From Streptomyces sp. RPT161 (GTDB lineage: Bacteria; Actinomycetota; Actinomycetes; Streptomycetales; Streptomycetaceae): a DNA stretch of 64,000 nt. A program made the translations under genes and the position numbers. The stretch is from contig NZ_JAPZVN010000017.1 of assembly GCF_027533845.1 (NCBI RefSeq), positions 1 through 64,000 on the forward strand, read 5' to 3'. The notes under the pieces are model-generated. The model did no database searches. It was not told the origin of the DNA and worked only from the letters and a program-made list of their open reading frames with translations. Positions within the stretch are counted from its first letter, which is position 1. Every line of letters begins with the position of its first letter. Of the stretch, positions 44,599 through 53,106 are shown piece after piece.

Positions 44599-45756
44599 AT
44601 GGCGGAAGGCAGCGCGGTTCAGGGCACTGCGGCTGGGGGGTTCGAGTCGGTACGGGACGAGTTCGCCGCGGTCGCTGCCGCCGAGGGCGGCGACTATGCC
44701 GCGCAGGTGGTGGGATATCGGCACGGCGAGCTGGTCGTGGACCTGTGGACCGGCCCCGAGATGACCGGTGATTCACTGCTCGGTGCGTACTCCGCGAGCA
44801 AGGGTGCCGCGCACCTGGTCGTCGCGGCGCTTGTGCAGGACGGTGTGCTGGACCTTGAGCAGAAGGTCAGCCACTACTGGCCGGAGTTCGCCGTTGAAGG
44901 CAAGCGGGACATCACCCTGCGCGAGTTGCTGGCGCACCAGGCCGGCCTGGTCGGTGCGGATGGTGGGTTCACCCTTGAGGAACTCGCCGATGACCGGATC
45001 GTGGCGGAGCGTCTGGGCGCGCAGCGCCCGTACTGGCGGCCGGGTAGCGCGTTCGGCTACCACGCGCTGGTCATAGCGGCGCTGAGCGGTGAGGTGGTGC
45101 GCCGCGTCACGGGTCGCAGCATTCAGAGGCACTTCGCCGAGCGCGTACGTGACGCGTTCGCGGTGGACTTCCATCTCGGGCTGCCGGAAGACCAGGAATC
45201 CCGTTTCCTCAGCGCGCAGCCGATGCTGGCGACCCCCGAGCGGCTCGCCGCGTTGGCGGCGGGCACGACCGCCGCCAACAGCCTGCCCGGTATCGCCTTC
45301 AACCGGAATCATCCGCAGGGCCCGCAGGTGTGGGAGTTGCCGAACTTCCAGGCGGTCCGGACCAATGGCCCGGCCTCGTTTGGCGGTGTGGCCTCGGCGC
45401 GCGGCCTGGCCCGGATGTATGCGGCCTCGATCAGTTCGGTGAACGGTGCGGCGCCGCTGCTGAAGCCGAACACCGCCGCGGCGTTCGGACAGATCCAGTC
45501 CATCGGTTACGACGTGGTTCAGCGTGCGCAGAAGGCGTTCGCGATCGGCTTTCACGCCACGTCCGAGTACTACCCGGTGCTGGGCCAGGGCGCGTTCGGG
45601 CACAGCGGCGCGGGCGGCCAGCAGGCCTTCGCCGATCCGCGTAATGGTCTGGCGTACGGCTACACCCGTCGGCGGACCCCCTTCCCTGCCGCTGCCGCCC
45701 CGGAGAACGACCGCCTGATCCGCGCTCTGTACACCGCAGCCGACGCACTCCACTAG
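44599..45756 (+). CDS. Serine beta-lactamase-fold esterase
   Basis: 385 residues of the class C beta-lactamase/EstB-type family. The SxxK motif is S65-A-S-K68 (AYSASKG), the second motif is FGYHALV (Tyr), and the third motif is GHSGAGG near residue 336. LRELLAHQAGLVG is also typical. Such enzymes hydrolyse esters or peptides and act in the cytoplasm when, as here, no signal peptide is present. The ATG is preceded by GGGAGG. It is probably repressed by the divergent TetR protein. Confidence 0.9.
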   Translation: MAEGSAVQGTAAGGFESVRDEFAAVAAAEGGDYAAQVVGYRHGELVVDLWTGPEMTGDSLLGAYSASKGAAHLVVAALVQDGVLDLEQKVSHYWPEFAVEGKRDITLRELLAHQAGLVGADGGFTLEELADDRIVAERLGAQRPYWRPGSAFGYHALVIAALSGEVVRRVTGRSIQRHFAERVRDAFAVDFHLGLPEDQESRFLSAQPMLATPERLAALAAGTTAANSLPGIAFNRNHPQGPQVWELPNFQAVRTNGPASFGGVASARGLARMYAASISSVNGAAPLLKPNTAAAFGQIQSIGYDVVQRAQKAFAIGFHATSEYYPVLGQGAFGHSGAGGQQAFADPRNGLAYGYTRRRTPFPAAAAPENDRLIRALYTAADALH

Positions 45757-46468
45757 CCGGGCGCCGTCGATCCCCCACATCGGTCGCGAACCGCTCCATC
45801 TCTTCGGCCGAGACGGGACCGCGGAACTCGCGCAAGTCGCGTGAAACTCACGGGCGTCACACCGCGCGCCGCGCGTTCGCGAAAACTGAAGGCGCTTCGG
45901 GATGAACCCACGAGTCGGCAACCCTGATAAGGGGCGGTCGGCCCGTCGGTTCGCGTCAAGCCGCCGGTCCCTCACTCGCGGCCACGCCACGCCGCACGGC
46001 GCCTCGCGGACCCAGCCGAGCGCTCGGCCCCCGCCGCTCTCGGTGCCGGGGTCTACCTCGCCTTCCGACGTGAGATGGAACGCTCCTTCGCCACCACCCG
46101 ATCCGTCGAGGAACATCCCGCGCGGCTCGGCACTCCCCTCGACCCCTGCGATCGTCGATCCGGGTGGGGTCGCCCAACTGGACACACGCCGACGCGACCG
46201 GCTCGGCCGCACCCTCCACGAGCATCGACATCCGGCTTGACCAGCGTGGACTTACATTCCGGCACCCTCCACCGTCACGTCAGCCGTCACCGACCACACC
46301 AAGGCCGACGGTCGGCCGACGGCCCTGCGTTTAATCAACACCGAAGTGGAGCCTGCCCGCAATAGGGGTTGGATAGGGGGCCAACAAGGGGTTGGCCTAC
46401 CGGCAACAGGCGTGAAACATGTGCGGGGCACCGACGTCAAACTTGCGGGTATGCAAAAGGAGTTGACG
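45757..46468. other. Long intergenic region before the second biosynthetic locus
   Basis: About 710 bases without a convincing gene; frames on both strands have weak starts and no domains. Its downstream part (46360-46400) holds AGGGG direct repeats and an inverted repeat that probably belong to the control region of the following operon. Confidence 0.5.
46364..46397 (+). promoter_or_regulatory. Direct repeats and inverted repeat upstream of the peptide gene
   Basis: AGGGG occurs at 46364, 46375 and 46387, spaced 11 and 12 bases, one helical turn apart; the outer two extend to AGGGGTTGG. GGCCAAC (46379-46385) and GTTGGCC (46391-46397) also form an inverted repeat. Repeats at about 11-bp intervals are the pattern bound by SARP-type activators. 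No clear -10 box follows. Confidence 0.4.
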
Positions 46469-46681
46469 ATGCATCATTCACCCTTGGCTGGAATGGCCAT
46501 GGGTGCACACTTGGCGATGGCACCGACAGGGACCGCCACCGCTGCGGTCGCTACCGCCCCGACCACGGTCACCACCGACCAGCGCTTCCACTACGGCGGC
46601 TCCAACCGCGCTGGCCGGGCGTACGGTTCGCGTGGAGCCTGTAACGGCATTCCGTTCGGCAAGGACGCGAACCAGGACTGA
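46469..46681 (+). CDS. 70-residue peptide, possible precursor or carrier
   Basis: ATG 46469 is preceded by AAGGAG at six bases. The first 30 residues are rich in Met/Ala/Thr and mildly hydrophobic but lack the basic start of a signal peptide. The last 40 are polar and glycine/arginine-rich, with one cysteine (C58) in GACNGIPFGKD. I recognise no family. It precedes the thymidylate-synthase-like gene by 205 bases on the same strand, with a small hairpin between. It could be a RiPP-type precursor, a carrier peptide for the FemAB-like and ATP-grasp enzymes, or unrelated. Confidence 0.5.
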   Translation: MHHSPLAGMAMGAHLAMAPTGTATAAVATAPTTVTTDQRFHYGGSNRAGRAYGSRGACNGIPFGKDANQD

Positions 46682-46682
46682 C

Positions 46683-46694
46683 GCCCCAACGGGC
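46683..46694 (+). terminator. Short hairpin after the peptide gene
   Basis: GCCC and GGGC around a CAAC loop, followed by AGCATTTT. The stem is only 4 bp, so it is at best a weak or partial terminator that would lower expression of downstream genes relative to the peptide. Confidence 0.25.
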
Positions 46695-46886
46695 AGCATT
46701 TTCCCTTTCGGTAGCTCCAGGGAATGGTCTGCGTTCCGAACCTGCCCAACGCACTGGGCTGATCCGAAGGTCCGAGCGAGCAGATGAGTCGGAGCCAAGG
46801 CGTTCTGTCCGCTTCGCCGTGCGGCCGCGCAACGGCGAAGCTCCGCGAAATCGCCCTGTCCACACAACGCGTCACGGAAGGTTACG

Positions 46887-47879
46887 ATGACCAACTGCCA
46901 ATCCTTTGCCGACGCTTACACGATCGGCCTGCGCGACATTCTCACCGAAGGGCGGGAGGTTCCCTCGGTGCGTGATCCGCTCTCCAAAGCCTCTGACTTC
47001 GGCCGCAACGACCGGCCGTACCGGGAGCTGATCGCCTACCAGAGAGGAATTCAGGATCCGACCTCCTGTCTGGCGGTAAGTCCGCATCTACCGATCAACC
47101 TCTCCTACTGTTTCGGGCTGCTTGCCTGGTCCCTCGACGGCCGCAACGACGTCGGCACTCCGGCGTACTACCGCCGCGGCGCGCACGAGTACTCCGACGA
47201 CCAGCACACTCTGAGCGGTGCCTTCGGGCACCGGCTGCTGACCGCCAACGGCAACCAGTTGGAGGAAGTGGTCGGCCGCATCGAGCGGGACCCGGCGCAC
47301 CGCCGGGCGTTCGCTCTGGTGTTGGAACCTGAGGACAACTTCCGCCAGTCACGCGAATACCCCTGTGCCGTGGGTGTCCACCTGTTCCTCCGGGACGGCG
47401 CACTGACCTGGCTCACCGTGATGCGGGCGCAGCAGGCGCTGACCGTGCTGCCTTACGATGCGTTCCTTTTCATGGGGATGCAGCAATACGCGGCATCGCT
47501 GCTGAACGTGCCCTGCGGTCCCTACATCCACCAGTCGGGCACCTTCCACTTCTACGAGAACGAGGCCGGCCTGGCCAACAAGATCGTCGAGGAGCCCGCC
47601 CTGGCGGCCAGCCTGCCCGCGTTCCCCGGTACCACGGACGGTGCCCGGGAGACCGCACGCGAACTCATCGACTTCGAACTCCGACTGCGGCAAGCCGCGG
47701 AGGCGGGCGATGTCTCCGTGGTCGACGCCATCGCCCAGCGCAAGGCGAACACCGACTTCGCCGACGTGGCTCGTGCCTGCCTGGCCACTCATGCCTATCG
47801 AAAGCTCGGCGACACGACGACCCTCGTGACCAGCCCGGCATCGAGTGACCGGGTCGCGGACCTGATCGCTGCGATCTGA
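46887..47879 (+). CDS. Thymidylate-synthase-fold pyrimidine nucleotide (hydroxy)methylase, cytosine type
   Basis: 330 residues with the ThyA fold. The phosphate-binding Arg pair is R139-R140 (DPAHRRAFALVLEPED) and the catalytic nucleophile is Cys160 (SREYPC). Arg180 stands in the QRSxD region, here changed to MRAQQA. The specificity loop that reads LPFN in dUMP enzymes is LPYD here (Asp191). Asp at this place is the known mark of dCMP hydroxymethylase and, by family, of CMP hydroxymethylases such as MilA of mildiomycin biosynthesis. It probably installs a one-carbon unit on C5 of a cytosine nucleotide. GGAAGG precedes the ATG. It heads the eight-gene plus-strand locus after the small peptide. 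Confidence 0.82.
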   Translation: MTNCQSFADAYTIGLRDILTEGREVPSVRDPLSKASDFGRNDRPYRELIAYQRGIQDPTSCLAVSPHLPINLSYCFGLLAWSLDGRNDVGTPAYYRRGAHEYSDDQHTLSGAFGHRLLTANGNQLEEVVGRIERDPAHRRAFALVLEPEDNFRQSREYPCAVGVHLFLRDGALTWLTVMRAQQALTVLPYDAFLFMGMQQYAASLLNVPCGPYIHQSGTFHFYENEAGLANKIVEEPALAASLPAFPGTTDGARETARELIDFELRLRQAAEAGDVSVVDAIAQRKANTDFADVARACLATHAYRKLGDTTTLVTSPASSDRVADLIAAI

Positions 47880-47881
47880 TC

Positions 47882-49756
47882 GTGCGCGAAGAACGGGATC
47901 CGCAGGTGAGGATGACGGTTCGCACTCCCCTGGAGCCCCATTGCGCTGACCGGCGGAGCGCACAGCAGGGTCTCACGGAGCGCGTCACACGACGACGGCA
48001 ACTGTTCGAGTCGGCCACAGGACAGCCTGTTTACCACTACCCGGTCATGGCGGCCTTGGTACCGGTTGCCACGAGCAGAGGCGGGGAGATCGCCTACCCG
48101 GGTGACCCGATGTGCCTCTACTCCGCTCTCACGCTCACCATACGGCGGTCGGTCGCACGGATGCAGTCGGGATTACCGGATCAGCCTTCACCCGACGACG
48201 TCTATCCGGACTGGGGGCGCTATCCGGGCGATGAGTACCGCCGCGCGGCGAACGGCCCGCGGGACTCGCTGATCGCCGAGAACCCGACGACGGACGGCCA
48301 CATCTTCGATCCTCGCGTCTGGGACGACGTGGCACGCGACCGGCTGGTCGCGGAACTGCGGGCGCTCCAGCCCAAGGTCGTTCTGCTCAGCGCGGTGTCG
48401 GCGGCCCACCGGTACGCACTTGAGATGGCCGAGCTGGCCAAGGCCCACGTCCCCCACTGTGTCGTGGTCATTGGCGGCAGACACGCTGACGAAACGATTC
48501 GCTACAACCGCACCCTGGGGACCGCCGAGCTGTCGTGGAGTAGCACCGTCGAGGTCATCCGTGACGGCCGTGCCCGTCAGGTTGTCGACTTCGTGGTCGC
48601 CGGCGACGGGGCACCACTGCTCGACCTGCTGCTGCAAGCGGTCTCACTGGTCGCGACGCCCGGCTTCGGTCCCACCCGGGCCGAAGAGGTGCTCGACGCC
48701 ATGAGTTTGTTGGCGTCCGCCGACGAGGATCTGGCCGGATCCGGCACCGTGGTGGCCCTCTGCCCGGACGAGACGCTCGTGCAGCCGGTGCTGGGGCGCC
48801 GCCTCACCTCGACGGAACTGCCCTCTCCCTACGAGGCGTTCTCCATCCGCGCCCGATTCGGCATCTTCACCCAGGCCAACAGCTCAGTGCTCGGCAGTCG
48901 AACGGCGCACATGATGACCCTGGACGCCTGCCCGTTCAAATGCACCTTCTGTTCGGAGAGCATCCAGGTCTCCAACCGGCCCACCCGCTTCGCGGTCAGT
49001 GAGACCCAACACGCCGCCGCCCGAATCCAGCAACTGATCCACTGGGGTGCGGAGGCCGCCTTCTTCGACGACCCCGTCTTCTGGGGCGGGAACTGGAAGG
49101 CGATCACTGATTTCTGCCATGACCTGATGGATCTGTGTGCCGGGCAACCCGCAGATGTCCCCTTCGAGTGGGGCGCGCAACTCACTGTGGACGTCGTCCT
49201 CAACCGAGCAAAGTCCGCGGAGGTCAGCGCCGGGCTGGACCTGATGCGCCGCAGCGGCTGCACGTACATCTACATCGGTATCGAGAGCATGGCCCAACGC
49301 GTGATGAACAACGTGGGCAAGAACCTGCTGCGCCGCAACCCGGAGGCGTGGGTGAGCAAGGTGCGCGAGGCGCTCACCACGATCAGGAGCCATGGCATCC
49401 GGGTCGGCAGCTCGGTGCTCTTCGGGCTGGACGGCGAGGATCGGGAGACGATCAAGGAGACGATCGAGGAGATCGGCCGACTGATAGACGACGAACTACT
49501 CATCATGGCAAGCCCCAACATCCTCACCTACCACCCGGGCACCGCCATAACCGCCGCACACGGGCAGGACCGGCTGGACTACCACTCGCGTAAGGACAAC
49601 CGGCCGCCCTTCACCTACTTCGAGGAGGCATACCCCGAGGTGGTCTCCAAACTGCTGACGGAGGACGACATCTGGTACATCCACGAGGCAGCGGCCAAGA
49701 GGTGGGGCAGCGTCCGCAACAGCGCGGCCGAAGCCCTGACCGGAGTGGTGTCATGA
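47882..49756 (+). CDS. B12-type radical SAM enzyme
   Basis: 624 residues. An N-terminal Rossmann-like region (about 140-250, VVLLSAVSAAHRYALEMAE, then HCVVVIGGRHADE) resembles the cobalamin-binding domain. The radical SAM core follows with C350, C354 and C357 (DACPFKCTFCSES) and a TIM barrel (YIYIGIESMAQRVMNNVGKNL; GIRVGSSVLFGLDGED). The usual DxHxxG cobalamin His motif is not seen, so B12 may bind base-off without His. The GTG at 47882 is 2 bases after the previous stop but has a poor RBS; ATG 47912 is an alternative. Codon 98 (48173-48175) is TTA. Likely reactions are methylation or rearrangement at an unactivated carbon. Confidence 0.88.
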   Translation: MREERDPQVRMTVRTPLEPHCADRRSAQQGLTERVTRRRQLFESATGQPVYHYPVMAALVPVATSRGGEIAYPGDPMCLYSALTLTIRRSVARMQSGLPDQPSPDDVYPDWGRYPGDEYRRAANGPRDSLIAENPTTDGHIFDPRVWDDVARDRLVAELRALQPKVVLLSAVSAAHRYALEMAELAKAHVPHCVVVIGGRHADETIRYNRTLGTAELSWSSTVEVIRDGRARQVVDFVVAGDGAPLLDLLLQAVSLVATPGFGPTRAEEVLDAMSLLASADEDLAGSGTVVALCPDETLVQPVLGRRLTSTELPSPYEAFSIRARFGIFTQANSSVLGSRTAHMMTLDACPFKCTFCSESIQVSNRPTRFAVSETQHAAARIQQLIHWGAEAAFFDDPVFWGGNWKAITDFCHDLMDLCAGQPADVPFEWGAQLTVDVVLNRAKSAEVSAGLDLMRRSGCTYIYIGIESMAQRVMNNVGKNLLRRNPEAWVSKVREALTTIRSHGIRVGSSVLFGLDGEDRETIKETIEEIGRLIDDELLIMASPNILTYHPGTAITAAHGQDRLDYHSRKDNRPPFTYFEEAYPEVVSKLLTEDDIWYIHEAAAKRWGSVRNSAAEALTGVVS

Positions 49757-50472
49757 ATCACGCCATGGAGAACAGGCCCGAGGGAGGGCAGATGCTCGAC
49801 GTCGATCACAAGAGCTACTGGGGAAACTACTACTCCTACTTCCCCGCGCTGTCGCGGTACATCCCGCTGGGAGAGTACGCCCGTCGGGTCCGGCCGCGGG
49901 CCTGCGTACTGGGCATCTCCGACGGCAAGTTCGCCCTGCCCCTCCTCCGCGCCGGATGGGAGGTCGTCGGCGTCGAGACCGACCAACTCTTCCTCAACGG
50001 TGGCGAGTTGGACCTCGTCGACGGCCACCACGACATCGTGGGCCTGTACGACCGCATCGCCGCCGAAGGCTTCGAGGACCGGTGCAAGGTGGTGGAGCAG
50101 GACTACATGACCCTGCCCGCCGAGGCGGACTTCCAACTGGTGATGGGCAGCGGCCTGTGGTCGATGCCGCCCAACCGTCAACACACGCTCCGCGAACTCG
50201 TCCACCATGCGATGAACATGGTCGCACCAGGCGGAATCTTCTTCGGCGAGTATCTCATCGCCCTCAACGACGATGAGAGGCAGTGCGGTTACTACCCGGA
50301 CACCGCGGGCATGCAGGAGATCGTCACCCGCCCGGGCTGGGAACTCTTCGAGAACGCCGACCTCGGTATCCGCGGGGAGAGCCATCTCGGGTACGAGCAA
50401 TGGCACTACCACCGGTACGCGGCAGCCATCGTCCACCGTATGCCGCTGCCCAGCGCGCCCACGCCCAAGTGA
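49753..50472 (+). CDS. Class I SAM-dependent methyltransferase
   Basis: 239 residues. The Rossmann motif is atypical (ACVLGISDGKFALPLLRAGWEVVGVETD) but keeps the acidic residue after strand 2. FQLVMGSGLWSMP and APGGIFFGEYLIA fit motifs IV and V. ATG 49753 overlaps the radical SAM stop (ATGA), so the two are coupled. It could methylate an oxygen or nitrogen of the nucleoside product; glycine-rich motif I is weakened, so a non-methylating role is possible. Confidence 0.75.
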   Translation: MNHAMENRPEGGQMLDVDHKSYWGNYYSYFPALSRYIPLGEYARRVRPRACVLGISDGKFALPLLRAGWEVVGVETDQLFLNGGELDLVDGHHDIVGLYDRIAAEGFEDRCKVVEQDYMTLPAEADFQLVMGSGLWSMPPNRQHTLRELVHHAMNMVAPGGIFFGEYLIALNDDERQCGYYPDTAGMQEIVTRPGWELFENADLGIRGESHLGYEQWHYHRYAAAIVHRMPLPSAPTPK

Positions 50473-50477
50473 CGTCC

Positions 50478-51293
50478 ATGGCCGACACGCATCACAGCGG
50501 CTGTCCCCGTGCACGCGGGGGCAGCCGCCCGGCTGTTGTGGTCACCGATCTCGACTACACCCTGCTGCGGTCGGACGGAACGGTGAGTGAGCGTGCTGTC
50601 GCCGTGCTGCGCGAAGCGGCGGCGGACGGCGCCCGGATCGTCTTCGCGACCGCCCGTCCTGCCTGGTCGGCTCGCACACTCCTGGCCGCCGCCTCCGGCA
50701 TGAACGCCGCGCTGGTGTCGTCCAACGGCGCGGTCGTCAGCGAGTTGGACAGCGGCCGGGTGCTGCGTACCCGTGCGATGGCTCCCTCCACCGCGCGTGC
50801 CGCGATCGCGAGGCTCGGCTGGGACACGTGGGCCGCCGATCGGGAGAACGATCGACTGCTCGGCCCCGGTTGGCCGGACGTCCTGGCCAGTGGTGCGGCG
50901 ACGGCCGAACGTGTCGCCACGCTGCCAGACGGGGCCGCCATCCTGTGCGTGATGGTGCACGGCGGCACCGACGTTCCCCCGGAGGCGCTCGGCAGGAGGG
51001 GCGATGTGGTGTGGACGTCGTCCAGCCCGGGGCTGCTGGAGATCTCCGCGCCGGAGGCGGACAAGGTGTGCGCGGTCCAGTGGATTCTCGACGACGCCGG
51101 TATCGGATGGGGTGAGGTGGTGGCGTTCGGTGACGCACCGAACGACGCGGGGCTGCTCGCGGCCGCGGGGCTCGGAGTCGCGGTGGCCAACGCGTGTCCG
51201 CAGATCCTCGCGCTCGCGGACGCGGTGACCCGGCACCATGACGACGAGGGAGTGGCCAAGTGGCTGGAAGGGGAATGCCTGTGCCCGGCGTAG
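50478..51293 (+). CDS. HAD-superfamily phosphatase (Cof type)
   Basis: 271 residues. Motif I is VVTDLDYTLLRSDG (D24, D26), motif II is IVFATARPAW, and the late motifs are ADKVCAVQWILDDAGI and FGDAPNDAGLLAAAG. A Cof-type cap lies between. Such enzymes dephosphorylate small phospho-compounds. Here a nucleotide from the thymidylate-synthase-like step is a plausible substrate. The start lies 5 bases after the methyltransferase stop, and its end overlaps the next gene by 19 bases. Confidence 0.88.
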   Translation: MADTHHSGCPRARGGSRPAVVVTDLDYTLLRSDGTVSERAVAVLREAAADGARIVFATARPAWSARTLLAAASGMNAALVSSNGAVVSELDSGRVLRTRAMAPSTARAAIARLGWDTWAADRENDRLLGPGWPDVLASGAATAERVATLPDGAAILCVMVHGGTDVPPEALGRRGDVVWTSSSPGLLEISAPEADKVCAVQWILDDAGIGWGEVVAFGDAPNDAGLLAAAGLGVAVANACPQILALADAVTRHHDDEGVAKWLEGECLCPA

Positions 51294-51829
51294 GGGACGT
51301 AGCGCGCCCGCGCAAGGTGTGGATCGTGGGGGGTCCGGGCTGCGGCAAGTCGACACTTGCCAACGCCCTCGCCGAGTCGGCCGGTGTGCGACCGGTCGCC
51401 TTGGACGCGCTCTACTGGGGGCCCGGCTGGACTCCGGTGCCCACGGAGGAGTTCGTCGGCCTGCTGGGGAAGGAACTGGACGCGGAACAGTGGATCGTCG
51501 ACGGCCAGTATCCGGATGCGATCACAGCCTTCGCCGATCGGGCGGACTGCCTGGTCTGGGTCGACCCGCCGTTCGCCGTGGCCTGGTCCCGACTGCTGCG
51601 GCGCACGCTGCGTCGCTGGATACGCCGGGAGCGGCTTTGGGGCGGCACACGCGAGACCCTGTGGAGTGTGATCGGGCCCCGTTCGATTCTCTGGTACGCG
51701 CTCAAGGTCCGCGCGTCCCAACGGCAGGCGAACCAAGAGCTGTTCGACCAGTTGGCGGACAGCGGAGTCCTGCTCCTCCATGCCCGGGGCAACGATGTAC
51801 GGTCGCTGGTCGGACGGATCACGCGTTGA
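51275..51829 (+). CDS. Small P-loop kinase (adenylate-kinase/FlaR-like)
   Basis: About 184 residues. The Walker A motif is GGPGCGKSTLANALAE near residues 19-34, followed by DALYWGPGWTPVP, WIVDGQYPDAI and a DxD-like VWVDPP. This pattern is shared with topology-modulation/FlaR-type P-loop proteins, probable small-molecule kinases. It overlaps the HAD gene by 19 bases, and GGAAGGGG lies right before the ATG. A kinase beside a phosphatase suggests temporary phosphorylation as protection during biosynthesis or resistance, which is inference. Confidence 0.82.
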   Translation: MPVPGVGDVARPRKVWIVGGPGCGKSTLANALAESAGVRPVALDALYWGPGWTPVPTEEFVGLLGKELDAEQWIVDGQYPDAITAFADRADCLVWVDPPFAVAWSRLLRRTLRRWIRRERLWGGTRETLWSVIGPRSILWYALKVRASQRQANQELFDQLADSGVLLLHARGNDVRSLVGRITR

Positions 51830-51893
51830 CCCGGCTCCTCGGCCCTTCGCCGCCTTTCTCGATCGATCTCCGCTATCTCCACAGGAGTTGCCC

Positions 51894-53075
51894 ATGCACG
51901 TTTCCTCCTACGACTCCTTCAGTCGGCTACCGGCGGCTGACTGGGACGCACTGACGACAGGCGCCACCATTTACTCGACCAGCGGCTTCCTGGGAGTGCG
52001 CGAAGAGGAGTTGCCGCAAGGGGCCAGCGGTCACCACCTGTTGGCACGTGATGGGAGCGGCAGGCCTGTGGCGGGCCTTGAGACGTACGCTTTCCCACGT
52101 CCGCCGCACCTGCTCTACACCCCTGCCGACATGCTGGCCGGATTGGTCGACGAGGAACGGCATGCCCGCCTCGCCGCCCGGCCGTTGGCCATTGCCGCGG
52201 GCTGGTCGGAGTTCCGCGGCCAGTTGCCGGGACGTGACGGGGTCACACCGCCGGAGCGCGCGTCGGCAGTCGACGCCTTGACCGCTGAGGCGTTCCGGTT
52301 CGCCGCCGAGGCCGGTGCGAGCGTGCTGGCGTACTACTACCTTCCGCGCGAGGAGGCGCTGGAGGTGGCCAGAGCCCATGCCGACGCCGGTGCGGTACTC
52401 CTCTACCACGATGTGGAGACCGTGCTGCCGGTCGGGCTGTGGCGGGACCTGGACGAGTATCTGGCGTGGCTGCCGTCCGGGCGGCGGCCGAGGGCCCGGC
52501 GTGAGGCCAGGGCGTTCCGGGACAGCGGGCGTACCATCCGCGAAGTGCGGTTGCCCGAGGTGGTCGGGGAGATCGCCCCGCTGAACAGTGCGTTGATGCA
52601 CAAGCACGGGCATGACTACGACGAGAAGCGTGCCGCGACCGTCTACGACCGCCAGGGCCGTTATCTCGGCGGATGCAGCACGCTCCTGCTGGACGAGGAC
52701 GCCGGACGGCCCGTCGGCTTCGCCCTGCGCTACCGCCAGCGCGACATGCTCTACGCGCGGGTCGCCGGCTTCGACTACTCGGTGCCGAACGTGGCGGACT
52801 ACTTCAACCTGGTCTTCTACCACCCCATCGCGCAAGGCACCGGGTGCACCGACCGTGCGATCCACCTCGGACTCGGCACCTTTCAGGCCAAGTTGGCGCG
52901 CGGTGCCCAACCTCATCCGCTCTACAGCGTGTTCGTGGGGGTCGACAGGCCGCTGGACGCGGATGAGACCAGGGTTCGCGAGCGCAATCGCGCCGGCACG
53001 GCGGCGTTTGGCGCTGAGTACGGCCAGTTCGTGGTCGGCGGGCTGAACACCGACGACTGGCTGCTGGATTCCTAA
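51894..53075 (+). CDS. FemAB/GNAT-like acyltransferase
   Basis: 393 residues resembling the FemAB-like peptidoglycan-biosynthesis group of the GNAT superfamily. The N-terminal half is VSSYDSFSRLPAADWDAL and TIYSTSGFL, and the C-terminal half is TVYDRQGRYLGGCSTLLLDED, then RPVGFALRYRQRDMLYARVAGFDY and IHLGLGTFQAKLARG. Fem-type enzymes transfer aminoacyl groups from tRNA to an amine; relatives work in peptidyl-nucleoside antibiotics. AGGAG stands before the ATG. Together with the YbaK-type aminoacyl-tRNA deacylase in the opposite operon, this hints at aminoacyl-tRNA use. Confidence 0.7.
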   Translation: MHVSSYDSFSRLPAADWDALTTGATIYSTSGFLGVREEELPQGASGHHLLARDGSGRPVAGLETYAFPRPPHLLYTPADMLAGLVDEERHARLAARPLAIAAGWSEFRGQLPGRDGVTPPERASAVDALTAEAFRFAAEAGASVLAYYYLPREEALEVARAHADAGAVLLYHDVETVLPVGLWRDLDEYLAWLPSGRRPRARREARAFRDSGRTIREVRLPEVVGEIAPLNSALMHKHGHDYDEKRAATVYDRQGRYLGGCSTLLLDEDAGRPVGFALRYRQRDMLYARVAGFDYSVPNVADYFNLVFYHPIAQGTGCTDRAIHLGLGTFQAKLARGAQPHPLYSVFVGVDRPLDADETRVRERNRAGTAAFGAEYGQFVVGGLNTDDWLLDS

Positions 53076-53106
53076 GTCGATGAACGCAGATCAATGGGAG
53101 CAAGGC

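Noticed and set aside
45757-46468. Possible gene in the 710-base gap before the peptide gene
   Set aside because: Frames on both strands have poor codon bias, no RBS and no recognisable domain.
46872-47300. Minus-strand frames opposite the ThyA-like gene
   Set aside because: Shadow frames of a well-supported coding region.
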